Assembly: GCF_039851965.1 (NCBI RefSeq)
Contig: NZ_CP156674.1
Span: 3,038,001 to 3,102,000 of the forward strand
Origin: Pseudalkalibacillus hwajinpoensis
GTDB lineage: Bacteria > Bacillota > Bacilli > Bacillales > Guptibacillaceae
DNA length: 64,000 nt
Reading direction: 5' to 3'
In this document: positions 7,793-16,571 of the stretch, one piece after another
Numbering within the stretch: the first letter of the stretch is position 1
Layout of the letters: every line of letters starts with the position of its first letter
The notes under the pieces: model-generated
The model's input: the letters and a program-made list of their open reading frames with translations, nothing else
Databases searched by the model: none
What the model was told of the DNA's origin: nothing
Made by a program: the position numbers and the translations under genes

Positions 7793-8068
7793 TTATGCTC
7801 GTAACACCTCGCGAAGAAATGTACGAAGTTCCTCTGCATCTTCTTCATTAAGGGAGTAAGCATGCTCAAGATTACCTGGCTCATTTAAATCATCATGGCC
7901 GATAATGGCGAATTTGCCGCCTTGAATGTCCAGGACAAGCGATTTTCCGAAGAAGCGATCGGATTTAACAATACAAAGGTCAAATCGGTGATTACTTCCC
8001 ATAAAACACACGAACCTTGCTTCAGTTGCTTCCTGTTCATCATAAATGAGTCTATCTTCATCCATCAT
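7793..8068 (-). CDS. DUF3055 family protein
   Basis: 91 residues, compact alpha/beta-like sequence with no signal or membrane segment. The stretch TEARFVCFMGSNHRFDLCIV and the ending LNEEDAEELRTFLREVL fit the DUF3055 family of Bacillales. An excellent RBS (AAGGAGGGTG) stands before the ATGATG at 8063-8068, so longer upstream starts are rejected. Function unknown. Confidence 0.75.
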   Translation of the reverse strand: MMDEDRLIYDEQEATEARFVCFMGSNHRFDLCIVKSDRFFGKSLVLDIQGGKFAIIGHDDLNEPGNLEHAYSLNEEDAEELRTFLREVLRA

Positions 8069-8205
8069 AGCACCCTCCTTTTCAATTATTGTTATCATAA
8101 CAAATTCTTACCCAATCTAAAATCAGTTAACGAATAATTTTAAGTTTTTACAAGAACGGTTATGATAAACTGTATGTGAATATGTTCAATAGGCAGGTGG
8201 GCTAC

Positions 8206-8652
8206 ATGTATTTTGTCGATCGAAGAAAAATAGAAGAACATCTTGAATTTCTTGATAAGGGAATCAAACTTTTTAAAGACAGTTCTTTTGAAACATCGCT
8301 TGAGAAACTAGCGTTAGAACGACTCCATCATCTTTTTATTGAGAGCATGATTGATGTTGGTAACAATATAATTGATGGTTTTATTATGAGGGATCCAGGC
8401 AGTTACGAGGATATTATTGAAATTTTAGCAGATGAACGAGTAATTCCAGAGAATTGTTCAATTAACTTGAAAGGAATTGTGATGATGAGAAAACCGCTTA
8501 TGCAGAAATATATCACAATGGATCACGCTGCTTTGGAAGAAAATATAAAAAAGCACATCGAGTCACTCGAAAACTTTTCGGTGCATGTAAGAAAGTATTT
8601 GAATGAAGAGCTTGGCGCTGTATCTGCCTTCCTCCCCAAAGATGATAAATAG
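8206..8652 (+). CDS. yutE: YutE, DUF86/HepT-like protein
   Basis: 148 residues, all-helical. It carries the HepT/DUF86 features RLHHLFIESMIDVGNNIIDG and the Arg/Lys-rich MMRKPLMQKY segment that replaces the RX4-6H nuclease motif of toxin members. HepT proteins usually pair with a MntA nucleotidyltransferase; none is adjacent, so this looks like the housekeeping YutE branch. ATG 8206 (MYFVDR) is preferred for its GCAGGTGGG ribosome site and agreement with the B. subtilis start; the GTG at 8176 would add ten residues. Confidence 0.8.
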   Translation: MYFVDRRKIEEHLEFLDKGIKLFKDSSFETSLEKLALERLHHLFIESMIDVGNNIIDGFIMRDPGSYEDIIEILADERVIPENCSINLKGIVMMRKPLMQKYITMDHAALEENIKKHIESLENFSVHVRKYLNEELGAVSAFLPKDDK

Positions 8653-8766
8653 TTGATATAAAGCATGAATTCAAGCTAAACTAGTAGTAATTGATTAAAG
8701 AAGGGTGCTGGTGATCATGATGAAGTTTAGCGAAAAAACCACTCATCATGATCTAACACCAGTAGT

Positions 8767-8800
8767 AAAACCGCTTTCATACATTGAAAGCGGTTTTCTT
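8767..8800 (+). terminator. Terminator between yutE and yutF
   Basis: 13-bp perfect stem AAAACCGCTTTCA/TGAAAGCGGTTTT with a five-base loop, ending in T residues. Confidence 0.85.
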
Positions 8801-8828
8801 CTGGATTGACATTTGAGGAGGAACTAAT

Positions 8829-9593
8829 ATGAAGAATTATAAAGGGTACTTAATTGACCTTGACGGCACTATGTATCGTGGTACTGAAAAAATTCATGAG
8901 GCAGTCGAATTTGTGAAACGTCTGCAGGAAGCTGATATTCCATATTTATTTGTCACGAACAATTCATCGAAACGAAAAGAACAGGTCTCAGAAAAACTCG
9001 AACAGTTTGGCGTTCCCTGTACTCCCGATCATGTTTTCACAACTAGTATGGCCACAGCAAGCTATATTTCTAATGAGAAAAAAGATGCTTCCGTTTATGT
9101 TATTGGAGAGGAAGGGATTCGTGATGCATTAACAGATGTAGGGATCACTCTGAAAGATGATAATCCTGATTACGTGGTTGTTGGACTCGACCGGACGATT
9201 ACTTATGAGAAATTTGCGAAGGCATGTATTGCTGTTCGAAACGGCGCAACTTTTATTTCGACAAATGGTGATATCGCGATTCCAACAGAAAGAGGCCTGC
9301 TCCCTGGAAACGGATCACTAACATCAGTTGTTTCTGTTTCTACGCAGGTAGATCCGATTTTTATTGGTAAACCTGAATCGATTATTATGGAACAGGCGTT
9401 AGCTCACCTCGGTACAAGCAAAGAAGACACGCTGATGGTTGGAGATAATTACATGACGGATATTTTAGCCGGTATCAATGCGGGGCTGGATACGCTCCTC
9501 GTTCATACTGGAGTAACGACGAAAGAGCATCTTGAATCGGTAGATAAGCAGCCAATCCATACTGCTAAAACGCTAGATGAGTGGAAAATTTAA
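8829..9593 (+). CDS. yutF: HAD-superfamily hydrolase, NagD-like phosphatase (YutF)
   Basis: 254 residues. HAD motif I is D10-L-D-G-T, motif II is in TNNSS, and the conserved GKPE plus the motif III/IV GDNYMTDI are present, so the active site appears complete. The cap insertion is of the NagD (class IIA) type. Family members dephosphorylate nucleoside monophosphates and other small phosphates; the substrate is not evident. RBS is GAGGAGG. Monocistronic between two terminators. Confidence 0.9.
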   Translation: MKNYKGYLIDLDGTMYRGTEKIHEAVEFVKRLQEADIPYLFVTNNSSKRKEQVSEKLEQFGVPCTPDHVFTTSMATASYISNEKKDASVYVIGEEGIRDALTDVGITLKDDNPDYVVVGLDRTITYEKFAKACIAVRNGATFISTNGDIAIPTERGLLPGNGSLTSVVSVSTQVDPIFIGKPESIIMEQALAHLGTSKEDTLMVGDNYMTDILAGINAGLDTLLVHTGVTTKEHLESVDKQPIHTAKTLDEWKI

Positions 9594-9616
9594 AAACGCC
9601 CATGTGGGCGTTTTTT
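9592..9616. terminator. Terminator between yutF and yutG
   Basis: Stem AACGCCCA/TGGGCGTT flanked by A and T runs, usable from both sides. Confidence 0.85.
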
Positions 9617-9630
9617 AAAAAAAAGATAAG

Positions 9631-10128
9631 TTATTCTGTTTTTTGAGCACGGTGCGCTAGACGACTGGAGGCAGCCGCAGCAATAGCGCCGACAATGTCA
9701 TCAAGGTAGGTGTGACATTTGCCTGTTGATTTGTCGTTCAGCTTTTCAAGAATGCCTGGCTTTTGTTTGTCGATAAAACCATAGTTCGTAAACCCAATGG
9801 AACCGTAAACATTCACAATCGAAAGGGCAATAATTTCATCAACGCCATACAACCCTTCATCTTTCATTAAGATATCTTGAAGGGGTTGGTCTAACATGTT
9901 TTTTTCAGTTAATTCGTCAAGTTGAATACCTGTTAGAACTGCATTTTGAACCTCTCGCTTTGAAAGGACACGTTCAACATTCTCAGTACATGTGTCAATG
10001 TGGAGGTCGGGATGGTATTTTTTTTGGAGATAATAAACAAGGTCAGCAATATCCTTGATTTCGACCCCACGTTCAGTCAATTTGCGCCTTGCTGCCTCTT
10101 CAACAAGATCCATAGGTTTCTCGCCCAT
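9631..10128 (-). CDS. yutG: Phosphatidylglycerophosphatase A family protein (YutG)
   Basis: 165 residues from ATG 10126-10128, which has AGGTGGG upstream; the upstream extension to 10248 is not protein-like. It resembles the soluble Bacillus PgpA-like YutG proteins (DLVEEAARRKLTERGVEI at the N terminus, TYLDDIVGAIAAAASSRLAH at the C terminus). Family role is phosphatidylglycerophosphate dephosphorylation; whether this member is active cannot be read from sequence. Divergent from yutH. Confidence 0.75.
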   Translation of the reverse strand: MGEKPMDLVEEAARRKLTERGVEIKDIADLVYYLQKKYHPDLHIDTCTENVERVLSKREVQNAVLTGIQLDELTEKNMLDQPLQDILMKDEGLYGVDEIIALSIVNVYGSIGFTNYGFIDKQKPGILEKLNDKSTGKCHTYLDDIVGAIAAAASSRLAHRAQKTE

Positions 10129-10286
10129 TCTTGTCCCACCTAACTTTATAGAAAATTGGTATTGTAAGTTATTGATTTTATTAGTATATGAAGAGTTGCC
10201 TGAAATATGACAATGAATAACCATACACCAACTGGGCGCACTCGGCATATCTTATATCGATAATGACGAAATGTCGGAGGATTACT

Positions 10287-11285
10287 ATGCTCGAGCGGGA
10301 TGTGTTTCACCAGTATGGGCTTGTCGTAGAACAGCAAAGTCAGAGTAAGGATGGTTTTTCGTTTCGAACAGCGGATATGAATGAGTTTTTGTTGAAAAGA
10401 CCGGTCATAGAGCAAGAGGGGGAATTCCCCTGGTATGTGATGGTAGCTCAGTATTTTAACCAGCAAAATGAGCCAACTATGGTGCCAATTCCTTCCAGGC
10501 GAGGGAAATACATTGAAACGCTGGACAATGAAGCATTTATTCTTTATCAAAAACCAATGCGAAGGTTTCGAAATGAACAATCTGATGGTCAACGCCTTGC
10601 CCTTCTTCATAGGAAAGGAGGGAATCTTTTAGCTGCTTACGATAACTTGCCAGCTACTCAGCCATGGCAGGTCAGATGGCAACAGCGTATGGATCAAATG
10701 GAATCCTTCCGAGAAGAATTAAAGAACCAGGGGCAGACTTTAAGAGAATTTGATGAATGGTTTATCGAGACGTTCCCCTATTATTCGGGTTTAGCTGAAA
10801 ATGCGGTTCAGTACATTGTGGATGCGGGAATTGATTCAGGTACGAATCCATTCGAGATAAGGACGCTTGCTTTTAATCGCTTTTCATCCAGCTATCATCG
10901 ATCATCAGATAGTCTTTTTCCGAACGATTTTATCCTTGACCATCCTGCGAGAGATCTAGCAGAGTGGATCAGGTTTGAATTGTTTGAATGTGATGGGGAT
11001 TTTGACACGGTGAGAATGTTTCTATGGGATTACCATGAGAGACGCACGTTAAGTAAAATGGATTGGAACCTGATGTATGCTAGATTGCTTTTTCCTCTCC
11101 CATATGTAGAAGCAGTGGAGCATTATTATAGCGACGGAAATTTAAAGGAGAAAGAAAGAAGTCTTAATGCAGTTCAGCGTATCGCCAAAAGAGAAGGAGA
11201 GCGTGAAGAAATCTACCGCACTCTCATTCATGAGTTAATGGGAGAACAATCAGCAACGATGAGAAAAATTGATTGGTTAGTGTAA
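10287..11285 (+). CDS. yutH: Spore coat protein YutH, CotS-like kinase fold
   Basis: 332 residues. The sequence follows the CotS/YutH family, distant relatives of aminoglycoside/choline kinases found in the spore coat. FRTADMNEFLLKRP covers the nucleotide-binding strand and LDHPARDLAEWIRFEL the later region; the canonical HGD catalytic motif is degenerate, suggesting a structural role. CGGAGGATT precedes ATG 10287. The adjacent yutG is transcribed divergently. Confidence 0.8.
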   Translation: MLERDVFHQYGLVVEQQSQSKDGFSFRTADMNEFLLKRPVIEQEGEFPWYVMVAQYFNQQNEPTMVPIPSRRGKYIETLDNEAFILYQKPMRRFRNEQSDGQRLALLHRKGGNLLAAYDNLPATQPWQVRWQQRMDQMESFREELKNQGQTLREFDEWFIETFPYYSGLAENAVQYIVDAGIDSGTNPFEIRTLAFNRFSSSYHRSSDSLFPNDFILDHPARDLAEWIRFELFECDGDFDTVRMFLWDYHERRTLSKMDWNLMYARLLFPLPYVEAVEHYYSDGNLKEKERSLNAVQRIAKREGEREEIYRTLIHELMGEQSATMRKIDWLV

Positions 11286-11293
11286 AATTAAAA

Positions 11294-11318
11294 ATCCCCT
11301 CCATGACTGGAGGGGATG
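11294..11318. terminator. Terminator between yutH and yutI
   Basis: Stem ATCCCCTCCA/TGGAGGGGAT between convergent genes. Confidence 0.8.
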
Positions 11319-11330
11319 AATTCGTTTGAT

Positions 11331-11552
11331 TTAAAATACTTGTTCAAGCTCAGTAACGCCTGGAACTTCTTCTAGAAGTGCGCGTTCGATACCTGCTTTT
11401 AGGGTAATAGTGGAACTAGGGCAGCTGCCGCACGCTCCCATTAAACGTACTCTTACAACCCCGTCTTCGATGTCTACTAGCTCTACGTCTCCACCATCAC
11501 GCAGAAGGAATGGACGCAATTTATTCAGTACATCCTGGACTTGTTCTTCCAT
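11331..11552 (-). CDS. yutI: NifU C-terminal-like Fe-S scaffold (YutI/NfuA type)
   Basis: 73 residues, essentially one NifU_C domain with the cluster-binding C41GSC44 motif (GACGSCPSST). Such proteins carry a [4Fe-4S] cluster between two monomers and deliver it to client enzymes. LipA and the other Fe-S proteins encoded nearby are plausible clients (inference). A near-consensus Fur box lies about 80 bp upstream of the start. Confidence 0.92.
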   Translation of the reverse strand: MEEQVQDVLNKLRPFLLRDGGDVELVDIEDGVVRVRLMGACGSCPSSTITLKAGIERALLEEVPGVTELEQVF

Positions 11553-11630
11553 TATTCATCGACTCCCTTCATACTTACATACTTCTATTATACTGATAAT
11601 TACCAGAAAAATCTATGTGTTAACGTGGAA

Positions 11631-11645
11631 TGATTATAATTATCA
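11631..11645. promoter_or_regulatory. Candidate Fur box upstream of yutI
   Basis: TGATTATAATTATCA matches the 7-1-7 Fur consensus TGATAATNATTATCA at 13 of 14 specified positions. It lies about 40 bp upstream of a TATAAT on the minus strand (about 11585-11590) that could serve yutI. Confidence 0.5.
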
Positions 11646-11772
11646 TTTATAACTTTATCACGCAACGAAGACACATTCAAGATTGGAATATGAAAAAGGC
11701 AAATGCTCCTTTTCGTAAGCGGAGGAATAAGGTACAATTAAGTAAAAGTTCGAACAAAGGGGGCATTTGATC

Positions 11773-12081
11773 ATGGAAGAAGTACTAGTCTATGGAGCAG
11801 GAGAACGATGTGCAAGCTGTGTGAACCTACCTTCTTCAGAAGAAACGGCTGAGTGGCTGAAAGCCGCCCTTGATCGAAAATATCCAGAAAGAAATATAGC
11901 AGTTCGTTATGTAGATGTCCATAGTAAGCTTTCAGGGAATGAAGCTGCTTTCGCTGCAAAAGTAATTGATGAGGATTTGTTTTATCCAGTTGTTGTGATT
12001 CGAAATCAGATTGTTTCAGAGGGAAATCCTGAACTTAAAGATTTATACGCTGTTCTAGAAGATCATTCTGCAACAGCTTGA
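11773..12081 (+). CDS. yuzD: YuzD family protein (DUF1462), thioredoxin-like
   Basis: 102 residues with an N-terminal ERCASCVNLPSSEET segment containing CxxC, in the position of a thioredoxin-fold active site, and a conserved PVVVIRNQIVSEG strand. The family is small and found in Bacillales next to the NifU-like yutI. A redox or Fe-S role is suggested by motif and location only. ATG 11773 has AAAGGGGGC nine bases upstream. Confidence 0.8.
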   Translation: MEEVLVYGAGERCASCVNLPSSEETAEWLKAALDRKYPERNIAVRYVDVHSKLSGNEAAFAAKVIDEDLFYPVVVIRNQIVSEGNPELKDLYAVLEDHSATA

Positions 12082-12089
12082 TAATGAAG

Positions 12090-12126
12090 AACCAGTGAGT
12101 GGAATCCCACTCACTGGTTTTTTTTT
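12090..12126 (+). terminator. Terminator of yuzD
   Basis: 13-bp stem AACCAGTGAGTGG/CCACTCACTGGTT and a nine-base T run. Confidence 0.95.
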
Positions 12127-12160
12127 GTTTATAGATCTAACCGGCTATTTCCGCTTTTCA

Positions 12161-12281
12161 GATCTAGCTGCAGTGGCCGATTAGACCCTCGGTCACTTCG
12201 CATTCACTCTGAACACAAAGAACGTGTTCAAATTGAATGCCTCCAGTGCCTGCCGGGTCTAATCGGCCACTTTCGCTTTTC
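12161..12281 (-). repeat. Repeat family A, copy 4 (inverted)
   Basis: Reverse complement of the 6047-6167 copy: CTAGCTGCAG at the left, CTCCAGTGCCTGCCGGGTCT near the right and CGCTTTT at the end, with GAACACAAAGAACGTGTTC in the middle. It abuts the 3' end of yutJ. Confidence 0.8.
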
Positions 12282-12284
12282 GTT

Positions 12285-13349
12285 TTACCCATTATGATTT
12301 TTATACATCCATAGAATCCCTGACTTTAGAAGACGTGGTACTCTTCCGGTGAGGGGGCGGTTGGCCATGATGCCGAATCCGTGTTTGCTTCCGAGTGAAC
12401 CGAGTGTGCCTTTGATTTTAATTGGCGGAAGAGCTGGTGGTGCTTCTTGTTTCCATTGTTTTTGGAGAACGAGAGCGATTTGTTCTGCCTGTTCTTCAGC
12501 CAGCTGAGCACTTGGCGCGTGCGGGAGGCTTGCACAGTCACCGACAACGAATACATTATTGTGGTCAGGGATCTTGTGATATTCATTGAGAATAATGCGT
12601 TGTTGGGAGTCTTTTTCAACTTCTAGATTTCTCACAAGTTGGTTAGGTTGAATCCCGGCTGTCCAAACGATTGAATCACAATGAACAGGTTTACCGTGGT
12701 TGTAAAGTGTCTGAGGTTCTACCTGTGTGATATTCGATTCACTAACAACTTCTACATTCCGCTCTTCAAACCAAGATTGAACATATTTACCCAATCGTTC
12801 AGGAAATGCAGAGAGGATTGTGTTTCCTCTGTCGAAAAGTTTAATCTGAAGATCGGGTCTACTTTCATGGAGTTCACTAGCGAGCTCCACGCCGCTTAAT
12901 CCGGCTCCAACGATCCCAACCACAGATCTTGCGCCAAGATTGTTTAAGACTTCGTATGTTCTTCGAGATGAATCAATTGTTTGAATGCTCAATGTATGAA
13001 CATCTGCGCCTGGTACATTATGATACTTATCTTCGCAGCCTAATCCAATAATGAGCGTGTCGTAAGCAAGATCATCATCGTTTTTCATATGAACAAGGTT
13101 TGCTTCTAGATCGATACCCGAAATTTCTCCGTATTTCATTTCCAGTTTCTGATGAACGGGGAATTGAACGCGTATATGATGGTCACTTGCTGTTCCTGCA
13201 GCAAGTGCATAATATTCTGTTTTCATACTGTGATAAGGATTGCGGTCAACGAGGGTAATGGTGAGATCTTCAGGTAGATCAGATGCAAATAATTTCTGTA
13301 GGATGCGCATACCACCGTATCCGCCGCCTAAAAGCACTAGCCTTTTCAT
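12285..13349 (-). CDS. yutJ: Type II NADH dehydrogenase-like flavoprotein (YutJ)
   Basis: 354 residues, the length of B. subtilis YutJ. The FAD-binding GGGYGG occurs at residues 8-13, the second dinucleotide-binding motif GAGLSGVELA lies midway, and VFVVGDCASLP is the second FAD contact. Family members oxidise NAD(P)H and pass electrons to quinone at the membrane. It lacks the longer amphipathic C terminus of Ndh, so the acceptor is uncertain. Divergent from yuzB. Confidence 0.85.
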   Translation of the reverse strand: MKRLVLLGGGYGGMRILQKLFASDLPEDLTITLVDRNPYHSMKTEYYALAAGTASDHHIRVQFPVHQKLEMKYGEISGIDLEANLVHMKNDDDLAYDTLIIGLGCEDKYHNVPGADVHTLSIQTIDSSRRTYEVLNNLGARSVVGIVGAGLSGVELASELHESRPDLQIKLFDRGNTILSAFPERLGKYVQSWFEERNVEVVSESNITQVEPQTLYNHGKPVHCDSIVWTAGIQPNQLVRNLEVEKDSQQRIILNEYHKIPDHNNVFVVGDCASLPHAPSAQLAEEQAEQIALVLQKQWKQEAPPALPPIKIKGTLGSLGSKHGFGIMANRPLTGRVPRLLKSGILWMYKNHNG

Positions 13350-13563
13350 GATAAGAGGTCCCCTTTGTTAAACATAATTCAATAACGCGGTCCTGTAACA
13401 GGATGTTAATATGGAAAATGATGTTTTGGAAAGAAAAAAGGAAGTGATCCGCGCTATAATAAATGTAACCGTTTCTTGGTACTATGACAGTTAAAAGTAT
13501 AGCGAAACTGCTACTTTTGTACAATATCATTTACGAAATGAGTATCGAAGGAGTTGCTTTTAT

Positions 13564-13788
13564 TTGACGACAATCGAGTTTTGTGCCGGTAACCTTCGAG
13601 AGAATCAGAAGGTCTGGAACGAATTGGAAAAGTATTCCGGGCTAGAGTTGATCGACTATGGATGCCTTGGCTACTGTGGAAATTGCTACGCAGAATCGTT
13701 TGCGATTGTAGATGGGGTTTTGATGAATGCAGATGATGCTGAAGAATTAATTGATAAAATTATTCGAAAACTTAAATTGAAAAATTAA
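13564..13788 (+). CDS. yuzB: YuzB family protein (DUF1450)
   Basis: 74 residues starting at TTG behind GAAGGAG. It has the Cys-rich motif CLGYCGNCYAESFAIV (CxxCxxC) and an upstream IEFCAGN Cys, which could bind a metal or Fe-S cluster in a thioredoxin-like 2Fe-2S fold (inference). The function of the family is unknown. It is encoded beside yutJ, as in B. subtilis. Confidence 0.85.
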   Translation: MTTIEFCAGNLRENQKVWNELEKYSGLELIDYGCLGYCGNCYAESFAIVDGVLMNADDAEELIDKIIRKLKLKN

Positions 13789-14028
13789 GGGCTTTCATTC
13801 GGATTATCCTGTGTTATAATGACAAAGGTCATTGAGAGCCAGAGCCGGAGAGAGAGAGAGAAAAGGCTTTTATTTTTCACTCATTTGCGAAATATGTCGA
13901 ATTTTCGGAAAATAAAACATCGTTTGTAAGCGTTATTTTAGATTGATATCATAATAACTATTTTAATATTGGTAATGGGGTATTCTATGCTTATAAACGG
14001 AATTAATATAAAACGAGGGGTGTAACAC
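13789..14028 (+). other. Long upstream region of yutK
   Basis: 240 bases. TATAAT at 13816-13821 is a probable -10. A purine-rich GAGAGAGAGAGAG run follows at about 13849. I see no purine riboswitch core and no terminator hairpin. Confidence 0.5.
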
Positions 14029-15252
14029 ATGCAGATTTTATGGGGATTGGGCGGTATGGCTGTTCTTTTTGCAATCGCACTAATCTTTTCTACTAACCGT
14101 AAAGCAATCAGTCTTCGCACTGTGCTTGGAGCACTTGCGATTCAGGTAGCGTTTGCCTTTGTAGTACTCAAATGGGAAGCAGGTAAGGCAGGTCTTAAAT
14201 GGCTTTCGCTTCGTGTACAGGATATTATTAATTACGCCAATGACGGAATTAGCTTTCTATTTGGCGGATTAATTGGGAATGAGCAAGTTGGATTTATTTT
14301 TGCATTTCAAGTACTAACAATTATCATATTCTTCTCATCTTTAATATCCGTTCTTTATTATCTTGGTATCATGCAGTGGATAATTCGAATTCTTGGTGGT
14401 GCTATTTCAAAGGCACTCGGCACCAGTAAAGCTGAATCACTATCTGCGACAGCGAATATCTTTGTTGGTCAGACAGAGGCTCCACTTGTTATTAAGCCAT
14501 ACATTGACAGAATGACGAAGTCAGAACTGTTTGCAGTTATGACTGGTGGATTGGCTTCAGTAGCAGGTTCTGTACTAATTGGTTACTCACTTCTAGGTGT
14601 ACCGCTTGAGTACTTGCTTGCAGCAAGTTTCATGGCTGCTCCTGCAGGTTTACTTATGGCGAAACTCATTATGCCTGAAACGGAAACGCCTGAAACGGCA
14701 AGTGAGATCAAAATGGAACGAAACGAAGATCATGTTAACGTAATTGATGCTGCAGCACATGGTGCTTCAGATGGTCTTAAGCTAGCACTTAATGTTGGTG
14801 CAATGCTTCTTTCTTTCATCGCACTTATCGCTCTGTTAAATGGTTTACTTGGTGGAATCGGTGGACTGTTTGGATATGGAAACATTACCATTGAACAAAT
14901 TCTTGGCTATGTTTTCTCACCACTTGCATTTGTGATCGGTGTACCGTGGCAGGATGCTGTTCAAGCCGGTAACTATATCGGACAGAAACTTATTCTTAAC
15001 GAATTCGTAGCATTTTCATCTTTTGGTCCTGAAATTGGATCTGGATCGCTAACTGACAAATCCGTTGCGATCATCAGTTTCGCTCTTTGTGGATTTGCAA
15101 ACTTCTCATCTCTTGCCATCCTACTAGGTGGACTGGGTGGACTTGCACCGAAACGTCGTCCCGAAATTGCTAAATTCGGAATGCGTGCGATTCTCGCTGG
15201 TACGCTTGCTAACTTATTGAACGCAGCAATTGCTGGTATGCTTATTTTCTAA
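14029..15252 (+). CDS. yutK: Concentrative nucleoside transporter, NupC family (YutK)
   Basis: 407-residue membrane protein of the CNT family. The conserved signatures GQTEAPLVIKPY, which contributes to the nucleoside site, and LNEFVAFSS with the following GFANFSSLAIL are intact. The family imports nucleosides with H+ or Na+. Pyrimidine or purine preference cannot be told from sequence here. Monocistronic, with a terminator close behind. Confidence 0.92.
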   Translation: MQILWGLGGMAVLFAIALIFSTNRKAISLRTVLGALAIQVAFAFVVLKWEAGKAGLKWLSLRVQDIINYANDGISFLFGGLIGNEQVGFIFAFQVLTIIIFFSSLISVLYYLGIMQWIIRILGGAISKALGTSKAESLSATANIFVGQTEAPLVIKPYIDRMTKSELFAVMTGGLASVAGSVLIGYSLLGVPLEYLLAASFMAAPAGLLMAKLIMPETETPETASEIKMERNEDHVNVIDAAAHGASDGLKLALNVGAMLLSFIALIALLNGLLGGIGGLFGYGNITIEQILGYVFSPLAFVIGVPWQDAVQAGNYIGQKLILNEFVAFSSFGPEIGSGSLTDKSVAIISFALCGFANFSSLAILLGGLGGLAPKRRPEIAKFGMRAILAGTLANLLNAAIAGMLIF

Positions 15253-15255
15253 TTG

Positions 15256-15287
15256 GAAGCCTCTTTTATAGGGGGCTTTTTTTGTTT
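15256..15287 (+). terminator. Terminator of yutK
   Basis: AAGCCTC/GGGGGCTT hairpin followed by a seven-base T run. Confidence 0.85.
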
Positions 15288-15374
15288 CTATTGCGTTAAA
15301 AACAGGCAAAGGATTGTTGAATTTTAACAGCATTAAGGTATACTTGCTAAATAAAAGACAGGGGGGAATCACTG

Positions 15375-15614
15375 TTGAGTAGCTTTGAACATACGCTGCC
15401 ATATGATCGAATGATGGGTGACATCTACATCCCACAATGTCCGTTTTGCCATAGCGAGAATGTACTAACACCTATGACGGATCGAGATTATAAGCAGGGT
15501 TGTGAAGAAATAAAAACCAGGCTTGTAATGCCTTGTTGCAATGGTAAGCTTGTGATCGAAAAGATAGATAGTGACTATTTCTGGACAAGTGAAGCAGTAC
15601 GGAAGAATTATTAA
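15375..15614 (+). CDS. Small putative zinc-ribbon protein
   Basis: 79 residues from a TTG start behind AGGGGGGAA. CPFCHSENV near residue 22 and PCCNGKLVIEK near residue 53 could form a Cys4-type zinc site. The rest is hydrophilic with no membrane segment. It lies 20 bases upstream of dapF and is probably cotranscribed with it. I do not recognise a named family. Confidence 0.65.
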   Translation: MSSFEHTLPYDRMMGDIYIPQCPFCHSENVLTPMTDRDYKQGCEEIKTRLVMPCCNGKLVIEKIDSDYFWTSEAVRKNY

Positions 15615-15635
15615 CGTAAAGGAAGAGTGAAATCA

Positions 15636-16496
15636 TTGCGTGAAATAACTTATACAAAGATGCATGGCCTCGGCAACAATTACATCTATATTAATCTGTT
15701 TGAGCAGGATCTACCTGAAGATAAACTTACTCACTACGCGGTTGAGGTGTCGAATGTTCATACAGGCATTGGATCTGATGGTATGATTTTAATTTGTCCT
15801 TCTGAACAAGCAGAGGTGAAGATGAGAATCTTCAATAAGGACGGATCTGAAGGCAGGAATTGCGGAAATGGTTTGCGCTGTGTTGCTAAATATGCGTTTG
15901 AACATGGTTTGGTTGATTCAGAATCATTTGCAATTGAAACACTTGCTGGCCTCGTTCAGGCTGAGGTTCATCATCAACACCGTGTCGTCGAAACCGTTAC
16001 AATTGATATGGGAAAGCCAAAATGGACGAGAGAAAGTCTCCCGATGGTAGGCGATCCAGAAGGCGAAGTCATTCAAGAAGAGGTCCTATATGAAAGCCAG
16101 CCGTTAGTCATGACAGGCGTTTCAATGGGAAACCCTCACATGGTTATGTTTGTGGATGATATAGAGGAAGCGCCTCTCACTACCGCAGGACCATATTTCA
16201 CTGATCATAAGATGTTTCCTGAGAGTATCAATGTTGAATTTGTAGAATGTGTATCTGAAGCGGAGTACCACTTCCGCGTCTGGGAGAGAGGATCTGGAAT
16301 TACCCAAGCCTGTGGTACGGGTGCATGTGCTGCTGTTGTGGCTGGCGTCCTCAATGGAAGAACGTCTAAAGGTACTGAGGTAACCGTTCACCTGGCAGGA
16401 GGCGACCTTCACATTACATGGGACATCGACGAGCACGTCTGGATGACTGGACCCGCTGTTACGATCGCGACAGGAACTTATTATTCACATAATTGA
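15636..16496 (+). CDS. dapF: Diaminopimelate epimerase DapF
   Basis: 286 residues. It interconverts LL- and meso-diaminopimelate for lysine and peptidoglycan synthesis. The two catalytic cysteines lie in GRNCGNGLRC and ACGTGACAA, and MHGLGNNYIYI opens the first half-domain. TTG 15636 is favoured over GTG 15627, because GGAAGAG ends at 15627 and gives normal spacing only to the TTG. Confidence 0.95.
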   Translation: MREITYTKMHGLGNNYIYINLFEQDLPEDKLTHYAVEVSNVHTGIGSDGMILICPSEQAEVKMRIFNKDGSEGRNCGNGLRCVAKYAFEHGLVDSESFAIETLAGLVQAEVHHQHRVVETVTIDMGKPKWTRESLPMVGDPEGEVIQEEVLYESQPLVMTGVSMGNPHMVMFVDDIEEAPLTTAGPYFTDHKMFPESINVEFVECVSEAEYHFRVWERGSGITQACGTGACAAVVAGVLNGRTSKGTEVTVHLAGGDLHITWDIDEHVWMTGPAVTIATGTYYSHN

Positions 16497-16571
16497 AAGT
16501 TAAAGGTTTGTAAATAAAAGGATAATCATGTAGAATAATAGGAGGTAGTGAATAGAGAGGGGACTCAAGCC

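Noticed and set aside
8206..8652. HepT/MntA toxin-antitoxin pair
   Set aside because: yutE has the DUF86 fold, but no nucleotidyltransferase gene is adjacent and the position is conserved core synteny.
13789..14028. Possible purine riboswitch before the nucleoside transporter yutK
   Set aside because: The long leader is suggestive, but the conserved purine aptamer loops and a downstream terminator are missing.
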